A DNA stretch of 5,040 nucleotides from NCBI GenBank assembly GCA_964515905.1, contig CAZEWK010000018.1:1-5040 (forward strand). Reading direction: 5' to 3'. The DNA is from GCA-2712985 sp964515905 (GTDB lineage: Bacteria > Pseudomonadota > Alphaproteobacteria > UBA7887). This document shows positions 1-5,040 of the stretch, in pieces. The notes below the pieces were generated by a model that was not told the DNA's origin, did not search any database, and was given only the letters and a program-made list of their open reading frames with translations. A program made the position numbers and the translations under genes. The number at the start of each line of letters is the position of its first letter. The first letter of the stretch is position 1.

Positions 1-599
1 ACAAACCCTGTATCCATTGGGTGGATTATACGGAATTTTATTCTATCATTTTTATAAATCCCACCACGCTCGTATCGTTTCAAAGCGATTTCCCCCAATT
101 TTGAGCTCACTTCTGCCCCCGTGGCACCCGGCGTTGAACACCCCCCTGGGGATAAGACGCTAGCCATTTTCGATCCCACATGCCAAACCCCATCGTTTGT
201 CAGAGCTGCAGCTCGAACCGCTGTGGATGTTTCCAATCGAATTTTAAAGCTTACAGAGTGCACCGGGCGGTGTAGGTACAAACGTGCGACTTGTTGGAGC
301 GGATTATCTTCCGCAAGTATCACGAGTTCTTTTATTATTCCCAACGTCCTTGGAATGACAACAGTCAAGGGAACATCGTGGCTATTTTCGATTTCTGGTG
401 GCAACAGGAGTGAGATACTGGGGTCAAAAACAACTGGATCATCGCTCAGGTATACTTCACTCAATCCCGGCCAATTTTTGGATCCAATAGGATCAATCGC
501 AGGTGCTGCAATTGTTGGAAGGGAACCATAGAAAAAAGTGCTACACACAACACCTATAAGGAAAACCCTTTGTTTAGTCATCATTTGATTAAGCTTCAT
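1..599 (-). CDS. Quinoprotein dehydrogenase-associated SoxYZ-like carrier protein, 3' end outside the window
   Basis: Reading down from an ATG at 599-597 gives 199 codons with no stop before the left edge, so the C-terminus is missing. Residues 1-34 look like a Sec signal peptide: basic start, hydrophobic VFLIGVVCSTFFYG, and possible cleavage near TIAAPA, so the product should be periplasmic. Residues about 43-160 match a SoxY fold: DVPLTVVIP near 74, ILAEDNP near 92, and a Gly-Gly-Cys site (GGCSTPG) with Cys154. In SoxY proteins this cysteine carries the covalently bound substrate. From about residue 185 a SoxZ-like part begins (KFRIIHPMDTG) and is then cut. A SoxY-SoxZ fusion with an internal GGC, rather than a C-terminal GGCGG, is typical of the SoxYZ-like family found beside PQQ-dependent dehydrogenases, not of thiosulfate-oxidising Sox operons. 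Its substrate is not established here. ATGs at codons 6 and 7 are alternative starts; no strong ribosome binding site settles it. It lies 56 bases after the upstream gene and is probably co-transcribed with it. Confidence 0.85.
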   Translation of the reverse strand, partial: MKLNQMMTKQRVFLIGVVCSTFFYGSLPTIAAPAIDPIGSKNWPGLSEVYLSDDPVVFDPSISLLLPPEIENSHDVPLTVVIPRTLGIIKELVILAEDNPLQQVARLYLHRPVHSVSFKIRLETSTAVRAAALTNDGVWHVGSKMASVLSPGGCSTPGATGAEVSSKLGEIALKRYERGGIYKNDRIKFRIIHPMDTGF

Positions 600-655
600 G
601 ATATCTCACGTTGTGGATAGATTCTTTATAACAATATAGTTGAGTGACGAGAGGT

Positions 656-1171
656 CTAATCTTCTACAATTATGAAAAATAAAGCAACACCGCCACCAAC
701 ACTCTCATAATTCGCGGAAATCTGGTACTCTGGTAGCATTTGGGATTTTACCTGAGTAATGATCGTTTGGATTGTCTCGGTGTCAAACATTAAGGACATC
801 GGTGGTGGCATTGCCAAGGTCACGTGAATACTCGATGGTTTATGGTTAACACTAAGGAATTCAGGAACAACATAGAGATAAGCCCCAGTACCGTATCGTA
901 ATTGCATCCGTTCAACACCGTGAGAATTCGTTGACGCTTTCGCGTGGCCTGACTCGGCAATTTTTATGGCGCTACTGTTCCAACGAGTCTTACTCATAGA
1001 GAAAATTGATGCGGCATGTTCTTTACTTAAAATTGTGTCATTGGGATACACAGGGTTATTCACAAATAACAGGGCACTTATCAAGGAAGATACAAAGGCT
1101 TTAGATATTTTTTTATAAATATTTTTAATAAATCCGTTCATTTTCGAGCAGTACCCCAAATGTAATTTCAT
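656..1171 (-). CDS. Small exported protein of unknown function, upstream of the SoxYZ-like gene
   Basis: This is an intact 171-codon frame ending in TAG that I do not recognise. The first ATG (1171) gives an odd leader with one Cys. A second ATG at codon 11 (1141-1139) gives a more typical signal peptide: Lys-rich MNGFIKNIYKKISK, then hydrophobic AFVSSLISALLFV and polar NNPVYPND. I suspect the codon-11 start, but neither start has a clear ribosome binding site. The mature part of about 125 residues has no cysteine, no second membrane segment and no metal-site or heme motif that I can see. It holds a short proline motif, MPPPM, at 121-125 and ends in a hydrophobic strand, GGGVALFFIIVED. Being on the same strand just upstream of the SoxYZ-like carrier, and probably exported like it, it may serve the same periplasmic quinoprotein system; that is inference from position only. 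Coding is supported by frame length, an export signal and the absence of a better frame across this stretch. Confidence 0.7.
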   Translation of the reverse strand: MKLHLGYCSKMNGFIKNIYKKISKAFVSSLISALLFVNNPVYPNDTILSKEHAASIFSMSKTRWNSSAIKIAESGHAKASTNSHGVERMQLRYGTGAYLYVVPEFLSVNHKPSSIHVTLAMPPPMSLMFDTETIQTIITQVKSQMLPEYQISANYESVGGGVALFFIIVED

Positions 1172-1234
1172 GACTTCAGAGAAAGAATATGGTCTATCAG
1201 GTTTTTAACATTAGGCAGTATAAATCTATGAGTC

Positions 1235-1262
1235 TGGTTAATAGCCGAGCAATTCATATAAT
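1235..1262 (+). promoter_or_regulatory. Possible sigma-70 promoter for the amidohydrolase
   Basis: A perfect TATAAT lies at 1257-1262. The best -35 at 16-base spacing is TGGTTA (1235-1240), which matches the consensus at only three of six positions. If used, it would give a leader of about 130 bases before the ATG at 1402. Since the spacer is AT-rich, a chance -10 match is quite possible. The -10 also sits inside a small inverted repeat, TTCAT-ATA-ATGAA (1253-1265). Confidence 0.3.
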
Positions 1263-1391
1263 GAAGTACAATTACTATACAAAAGCATTTGTGTTGTTAG
1301 ATATAAACAGAAAAGTGCAGGTCGGTCAGGAGATTGGGAGTTCTGGTTTTATTGTTACCTAATGTCATAACCCTGTACTGATAAAAGTTTT

Positions 1392-1395
1392 GGAG
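1392..1395 (+). promoter_or_regulatory. Ribosome binding site that fixes the amidohydrolase start
   Basis: GGAG (within TTTTGGAGAAGAGT) stands six bases before the ATG at 1402. It overlaps an in-frame TTG at 1390 that would otherwise extend the protein by four residues, so the ATG is the better start. Confidence 0.75.
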
Positions 1396-1401
1396 AAGAG
1401 T

Positions 1402-2442
1402 ATGCCAATAGATGAAGAATGGCTTGAGCAGGTAAAGGAAGAAATACTGGAACCTGATATTCCGATTATAGACCCGCATCATCACTTATGGGACCGATCA
1501 CCTGTTTTTCATAATCCTCCACTACGCTATGACCGATATATGGCTAATGATTTAGAGAGGGACCTAAGTAGTGGACATAAAATTATATCCACTGTTTATG
1601 TGGAGTGTGGTTCTATGTATCGAGAGGAGGGACCAGATTACTTGCGTCCCGTCGGCGAGACTGAGTTTGTGAATACTGTAGCAGAGGATTACGAAAACCA
1701 GAACACTGGAAAACCTACACGAATATGTGAAGGTATCGTGGGTCACGCCAATTTATCTCTTGGTAAGGATGTTGATGAAGTTCTTGAGGCTCATCTTGCG
1801 GCCGCGCCTGACAGAATGCGAGGGATCCGCCACTCTGTTAGTTGGGATCCAAGTGAAGATATTCGGAATGCTTCAACGAGTCCGGCACCTGGTCTGCTAT
1901 CAGACGAAAAATTTAGAACGGGAGTCCGACGCCTGGCCGTTTATGGTTTGTCTTTCGAGGCATGGCTATATCATCCACAAATTTCAGAGTTGACGGAGTT
2001 AGCGAAAGCTTGCCCCGAAGTGACAATCGTGTTCGATCATTTTGGGGGACCATTAGGGATTGGGCCCTACAAGGAGAGACGATCGGAAATCTACAGACAG
2101 TGGAATGCGGATGTAACTGAGCTTGCAGAATGTCCTAATGTTTTTGCTAAATTAGGGGGCTTGAATATGGCTATTAATGGTTTCAGTTGGCATAAACGTC
2201 TCAGTCCGCCGACTTCGGAAGAACTAGCTGCTAACCGCCATTATTATTTACACACAATTGAGAAATTTTCTCCGGAAAGATGTATGTTCGAGAGTAACTT
2301 TCCTGTCGATAAAGTTTCTTGTTCTTATCCGGTACTTTGGAATTCCTTTAAACGGATGGTGGGACATCTAACCAGAAAACAAAGGGCATCGTTGTTCCAT
2401 GAAACTGCTACTCGAGTGTATCGGTTAAAAACTGCAGTGTGA
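1402..2442 (+). CDS. Amidohydrolase family 2 protein (COG3618-type TIM-barrel hydrolase)
   Basis: The 346-residue product belongs to the Amidohydro_2 superfamily of metal-dependent TIM-barrel hydrolases. Relatives include 2-pyrone-4,6-dicarboxylate hydrolase, 4-sulfomuconolactone hydrolase and sugar lactonases, so hydrolysis of a lactone or similar ester is the likely reaction; the substrate is unknown. Visible landmarks are the first-strand metal motif IDPHHHLWD (His26 and His28), GIRHSVSWDP (His144), VFDHFGGP (His213) and a late-strand MFESNFPVDK with Asn299. In many relatives this last motif reads SDxP with a catalytic Asp; an Asn here appears, from memory, to be usual in one large subfamily, but it may change the chemistry. 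Length is normal and there is no signal peptide, so it is cytoplasmic. The ATG at 1402 is chosen for its GGAG site. The gene stands alone on its strand, between a divergent exported-protein gene and the convergent carboxyltransferase, 24 bases from its end. Confidence 0.88.
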   Translation: MPIDEEWLEQVKEEILEPDIPIIDPHHHLWDRSPVFHNPPLRYDRYMANDLERDLSSGHKIISTVYVECGSMYREEGPDYLRPVGETEFVNTVAEDYENQNTGKPTRICEGIVGHANLSLGKDVDEVLEAHLAAAPDRMRGIRHSVSWDPSEDIRNASTSPAPGLLSDEKFRTGVRRLAVYGLSFEAWLYHPQISELTELAKACPEVTIVFDHFGGPLGIGPYKERRSEIYRQWNADVTELAECPNVFAKLGGLNMAINGFSWHKRLSPPTSEELAANRHYYLHTIEKFSPERCMFESNFPVDKVSCSYPVLWNSFKRMVGHLTRKQRASLFHETATRVYRLKTAV

Positions 2443-2466
2443 TGGTTGAAGTTGAGAATTGGCAGC
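2443..2466. other. Convergent gene junction without a visible terminator
   Basis: Only 24 bases separate the stop codons of the amidohydrolase (TGA, 2440-2442) and the carboxyltransferase (TAG on the minus strand, 2469-2467). I found no GC-rich hairpin followed by a T-run in either direction, so the two transcripts probably overlap at their 3' ends. Confidence 0.5.
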
Positions 2467-4020
2467 CTATGGCCTAATGGAAAACGAGGTTGGACCAAGG
2501 AGAGTCTTTAACGTGGGTTGGATCCATTCTACCCAAGTACACAAACGATTTCGGGTATCGGCAGGGTCAATTATTTCGTGTAATGAAAAAGAATCACTGC
2601 GTGGCATCGGGGATTGTTTTTCGGCCAAGAGAGCTTCTAGTTCGGCACGTTTTGCGTCCGGATCGGCGGCTGCAGCAATTTCTCTGTGATACGCAACGGC
2701 CACTCCACCTTCAACCGGGAGAGCTCCCATCTCAGCTGACGGCCAGGCCAACACATATGCATTTTGCCCATAATGAGCCGCTTGCGCCACGCCGAAGGAG
2801 CGTCGGATTACAACTGAGGCCCAAGGAACCGAGCACATGGATGCAGCCAGCACGGTGGCGGTCCCATCACGGATAGTGCCTTCTTGCTCTGCTTTGGATC
2901 CTATCATGAAGCCGGGCTCGTCTACTAAACAAACAATTGGTATATGAAATACCTCACAGAACTCAATGAAACGCCGAGCCTTGCGTGCCCCAAGAGCTGT
3001 CATGGAGCCAGCTAGGTATCGACAGTTGTTGGCCCAAACACCGACTGTTTGGCCGCCAAGATGTGCAAGGCCTGTCATTTGACCTCGACCGTATTGAGAA
3101 CCAATTTCAAAAAACGATCCTTGGTCAAAAACGGCGGTAATAATCTTTCGAACGTCGTATAATTTGCGTCTTTGTTTAGGTATAAGTTCGCGTAATACCG
3201 CTTCGGAACGATCTTTTGGGTCTTCGTAACTTGCTAGAGGTGGGAGTTCATTTACGTTGCTTGGAAGGTAGCCAAGGTACCGACGGATTTGTCTGAATGC
3301 GTCATTTTCATCTGTTGCCAAGTTGTCGATGACTCCGTTTTTTGCGTGGACGGAAGGGCCACCCAGTTCTTCCTTTGTTTTCTTTTCACCAAGGGCCCGT
3401 TCGACTACTGCTGGTCCCGCAATTAAGACCTGGGAGTTTTGTTGTGACATTACCGACAAGTGTGCAGCCACTAATCTAGCAGCTGGTAGCCCTGCGACGG
3501 GCCCCAAAGCGGCCGTGACGACAGGAACCGTTGCCATTGCTTCTGCCACAGCTCGAAACCTATGGGGCTCAAATACCGGAGAGCCTACAGTAGCATTTGA
3601 ATTCCCTGTTCCACCCACACTCCCGCCTCCACCTTCGTGCAAACGGATCAACGGGACGCGGTGCTGGCAAGCAAGATGTTCGGCATAAATACTTTTTCTT
3701 AGGCCTGCAGCATTTGGAGAGCCACCTCTGACAGTGAAGTCTTCACCACATACCACACATAATCGCTCTTCAATTTTTCCAAAGCCAAGAAGAAAGTTAG
3801 CTGGAGTAAAAGAAAGCAAATTACCGTTCTCATCGAGTTGTCTGGTGCCAGCCCCGGGACCTATTTCCTGGAAAGTTCCAACATCTACGAGGCTTATGAT
3901 TCGCTCTCGAATGGTCATCCGGCCTTTCGAGTGTTGGCGGGCAATATTTTCAGGTCCCCCCTGTTCAGCAGCAAGGGCAGACACTTTTTTAATTTCATCC
4001 AGTTCTCGTTGCCAAGTCAT
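2467..4020 (-). CDS. Acyl-CoA carboxylase carboxyltransferase (beta) subunit, substrate unknown
   Basis: This intact 517-residue protein is the carboxyltransferase subunit of a biotin-dependent acyl-CoA carboxylase, which moves a carboxyl group from carboxybiotin to an acyl-CoA in the cytoplasm. The length suits the PccB/MccB group (about 510-540). The N-terminal half holds SKGRMTIRERI (about 31-41), FTVRGGSPN and a glycine loop HEGGGGSVGG (His128, Glu129, Gly130-133), where PccB has SGGAR. The C-terminal half holds VDEPGFMIG (from Val366), VIRRSFGVAQAAH (Arg406, Arg407, Gly410) and LAWPSAEMGALPVEGG. PccB usually has RKxYGGAY at the Arg406 site, so this is a divergent branch, and propionyl-CoA should not be assumed. 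Branched or unsaturated acyl-CoAs are equally possible. No biotin carboxylase or biotin carrier gene lies in the window; downstream on its strand comes only the convergent amidohydrolase. The start has a good GGAG site seven bases upstream. It is divergent from the CoA-transferase gene and may share its control. Confidence 0.92.
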   Translation of the reverse strand: MTWQRELDEIKKVSALAAEQGGPENIARQHSKGRMTIRERIISLVDVGTFQEIGPGAGTRQLDENGNLLSFTPANFLLGFGKIEERLCVVCGEDFTVRGGSPNAAGLRKSIYAEHLACQHRVPLIRLHEGGGGSVGGTGNSNATVGSPVFEPHRFRAVAEAMATVPVVTAALGPVAGLPAARLVAAHLSVMSQQNSQVLIAGPAVVERALGEKKTKEELGGPSVHAKNGVIDNLATDENDAFRQIRRYLGYLPSNVNELPPLASYEDPKDRSEAVLRELIPKQRRKLYDVRKIITAVFDQGSFFEIGSQYGRGQMTGLAHLGGQTVGVWANNCRYLAGSMTALGARKARRFIEFCEVFHIPIVCLVDEPGFMIGSKAEQEGTIRDGTATVLAASMCSVPWASVVIRRSFGVAQAAHYGQNAYVLAWPSAEMGALPVEGGVAVAYHREIAAAADPDAKRAELEALLAEKQSPMPRSDSFSLHEIIDPADTRNRLCTWVEWIQPTLKTLLGPTSFSIRP

Positions 4021-4027
4021 CCTTTGT

Positions 4028-4031
4028 CTCC
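4028..4031 (-). promoter_or_regulatory. Ribosome binding site of the carboxyltransferase gene
   Basis: Read on the minus strand, GGAG is followed by ACAAAGG and then the ATG at 4020-4018. The seven-base spacing is near ideal and supports this start. Confidence 0.7.
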
Positions 4032-4154
4032 GTTGGCGTGAAACCTATCTGTACCGTGATCCACAGAAATTTCCAAACAAAGAGTTTTAGATTTCATTAT
4101 TTTTTTGGAGAAAGACCTGGGAACTTGCTGTTAATAGGATGAAAAGTTATCAAT

Positions 4155-4171
4155 GGTCTAGAAACTAGTCC
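4155..4171. promoter_or_regulatory. Imperfect palindrome, possible operator
   Basis: GGTCTAG-AAA-CTAGTCC has two 7-base arms with a single mismatch around an AAA spacer. It sits in the divergent spacer, just past the possible -10 of the CoA-transferase gene, where a repressor dimer would block transcription. The regulator is not in view, and binding is inference from symmetry and position. Confidence 0.35.
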
Positions 4172-4217
4172 GTTTATTTTAAGCCGGCTAGAAGAAGCAA
4201 TTGCAAATTTTTTAGAA

Positions 4218-4222
4218 AAAGG
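4218..4222 (+). promoter_or_regulatory. Ribosome binding site of the CoA-transferase gene
   Basis: AAAGG lies 8 bases before a GTG (4231) and 11 bases before the adjacent in-frame ATG (4234). Spacing slightly favours the GTG, start-codon preference the ATG; the proteins differ by one residue. Confidence 0.5.
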
Positions 4223-4233
4223 TTGTATCAGTG

Positions 4234-5040
4234 ATGGAAGGTCCATTAGTTGGTTATCGAATTCTTGATTTGACCAGCAATATCACGGGTCCACTGGCGA
4301 CTATGATCCTTGGAGATCAGGGTGCTGACGTCATAAAAGTGGAAAAGCCTGGGAGCGGCGATCATGTGCGGGCTGCGGGGAGAAAAGCAAACGGTTTGTC
4401 AGTTCCATTTCTCAATAACAATCGAAATAAACGCTCAATAGCTATTGATTTAAAAACAAATATTGGAAGGGAATTGGTACTAAAACTCGCTGTTGAAGCA
4501 GATGTTTTTGTCCAAAATTTTCGATCAGGAGTTGTCGAAAGAATAGGTGTTTCAGAGAAAGACATACGTGAGGTAAATCCCAACATTATTTATGTTTCCA
4601 TCAGTGGTTTTGGAGAGAAAGGGCCTTACTCTAAACGACCCGCATATGATCCAATTATTCAGGCTGTTTCAGGTCTTGCCTCTGTCCAAGGCGGAGGAGA
4701 CGTAGAACGCCCACGATTGGTACGTACAATATTACCCGATAAATTAACAGCATTTACGGCAGCGCAAGCTATTACTGCGGCCTTGTTGGCAAGGACGAAA
4801 ACAGGGGAAGGACAACATGTTCGACTGTCGATGTTAGATACTCTGGTTTCCTTTATGTGGTCATCCGATATGAACGCTTATACCTTGGTTGAAGAATACA
4901 AAGAAGTACAGCTACAGCCTTCGGCTAGTAAGATTGACCTTATTTATGATACGGCCGATGGCTACATTAGTGTTGCAGTAAATACTGATAGAGAGTGGGA
5001 AGCCTTAGCCCGTACACTTGAACATCCAGAATGGATCAAT
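4234..5040 (+). CDS. CaiB/BaiF family (class III) CoA-transferase, 3' end outside the window
   Basis: The open frame gives 269 residues to the right edge, about two thirds of the usual 400. Class III CoA-transferases move CoA from an acyl-CoA donor to a carboxylic acid through aspartyl anhydride and thioester intermediates; members act on formate/oxalate, carnitine, succinate/benzylsuccinate, mesaconate and others. Family landmarks are all present: GPLVGYRILDLT at the start, GDQGADVIKVEKPGSGDHVR (27-46), NNNRNKRSIAIDLK (about 61-74), DVFVQNFRSG (90-99), YVSISGFGEKGPY (120-132), AYDPIIQAVSG (from 137) and TGEGQHVRLSMLD (from 190). Asp169 in TILPDKLTA lines up with the catalytic aspartate of formyl-CoA transferase (Asp169), so the enzyme should be active. 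The substrate cannot be told. It is cytoplasmic, without a signal peptide. It is divergent from the carboxyltransferase gene across a spacer with a palindrome, which suggests shared control in an acyl-CoA pathway. An in-frame GTG one codon upstream (4231) is the alternative start. Confidence 0.93.
   Translation, partial: MEGPLVGYRILDLTSNITGPLATMILGDQGADVIKVEKPGSGDHVRAAGRKANGLSVPFLNNNRNKRSIAIDLKTNIGRELVLKLAVEADVFVQNFRSGVVERIGVSEKDIREVNPNIIYVSISGFGEKGPYSKRPAYDPIIQAVSGLASVQGGGDVERPRLVRTILPDKLTAFTAAQAITAALLARTKTGEGQHVRLSMLDTLVSFMWSSDMNAYTLVEEYKEVQLQPSASKIDLIYDTADGYISVAVNTDREWEALARTLEHPEWIN

Larger units (their letters stand above)
1172..1401. promoter_or_regulatory. Divergent intergenic region, 230 bases
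   Basis: This AT-rich spacer lies between the minus-strand exported protein gene and the plus-strand amidohydrolase, so it should hold promoters for both. I see no conserved gene in it. A minus-strand frame of 62 codons overlapping its right side runs into the amidohydrolase and looks like chance. The only promoter-like match of note is the TATAAT at 1257-1262, listed separately. Confidence 0.6.
4021..4233. promoter_or_regulatory. Divergent intergenic region between carboxyltransferase and CoA-transferase genes
   Basis: These 213 bases should carry the promoters of both flanking genes. A weak plus-strand promoter is possible: TTGCTG at 4125-4130 and TATCAA at 4148-4153 with a 17-base spacer, each four or five of six to consensus. 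It is followed at once by the palindrome listed separately. Two 8-base perfect palindromes also occur, AGCCGGCT (4182-4189) and GCAATTGC (4197-4204), either of which may be chance. I see no gene here; a nine-codon frame at 4139 has no support. Confidence 0.5.

Noticed and set aside
121..531. Plus-strand open frame of 136 codons
   Set aside because: It lies antisense within the SoxYZ-like gene, starts with GTG, and shows no family features, whereas the minus-strand frame has a signal peptide and SoxY motifs.
1100..1135. AT-rich run with T-tracts, considered as a terminator or origin-like element
   Set aside because: It encodes the Lys, Ile and Asn-rich start of the signal peptide of the minus-strand exported protein, and there is no GC-rich stem beside the T-tract.
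1390..1404. TTG at 1390 as the amidohydrolase start
   Set aside because: The TTG overlaps the GGAG ribosome binding site that serves the ATG at 1402; it would leave the TTG itself without a site.
1297..1485. Minus-strand open frame of 62 codons across the amidohydrolase start
   Set aside because: It is rich in Phe, Tyr and Asn from AT-rich sequence, overlaps the conserved HHH motif of the amidohydrolase on the other strand, and resembles nothing.
3323..4090. Plus-strand frames antisense to the carboxyltransferase gene (3323-3688, 3734-4090, 3838-4041)
   Set aside because: The minus strand carries a full conserved carboxyltransferase here; the plus-strand translations have low-complexity Ser, Pro and Ala content and no motifs.
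4139..4168. Nine-codon frame starting ATGAAAAGT in the divergent spacer, considered as a leader peptide
   Set aside because: It has no good ribosome binding site and no regulatory codon run, and no attenuator hairpin with a T-run follows it.
4362..4586. Minus-strand open frame of 74 codons
   Set aside because: It is antisense to conserved motifs of the CaiB/BaiF CoA-transferase and has no features of its own.

Overview
This is an ordinary bacterial chromosomal window of moderate-to-low GC, most consistent with a proteobacterium (possibly marine or aquatic) that degrades organic acids or alcohols. This assignment is inferred from gene content: a SoxYZ-like carrier of the type found with PQQ (quinoprotein) dehydrogenases, a COG3618-type amidohydrolase, a biotin-dependent carboxyltransferase subunit and a CaiB/BaiF CoA-transferase. 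No marker gene fixes the taxon.

Layout. Positions 1-599 (minus strand) hold the N-terminal two thirds or so of an exported SoxYZ-like fusion carrier that runs off the left edge. Upstream of it on the same strand (656-1171) is a small, probably exported protein that I do not recognise. The 56-base gap suggests the two are co-transcribed. A 230-base divergent spacer (1172-1401) separates this pair from a plus-strand amidohydrolase (1402-2442). Its stop lies 24 bases from the stop of a convergent minus-strand acyl-CoA carboxylase carboxyltransferase subunit (2467-4020). A second divergent spacer (4021-4233) carries a 17-base imperfect palindrome and leads to a plus-strand CaiB/BaiF CoA-transferase that runs off the right edge.

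How the genes may work together. The left pair looks like part of a periplasmic alcohol or aldehyde oxidation system; no dehydrogenase is in view. The right block would suit a CoA-dependent catabolic pathway: CoA-transferase activates an acid, carboxyltransferase carboxylates a CoA ester, and the TIM-barrel hydrolase opens a lactone or similar ring. The substrates cannot be read from this sequence, and joining the three into one pathway is inference. No RNA gene, mobile element, CRISPR array or convincing intrinsic terminator was seen. The large ORFs are intact, with no frameshifts.
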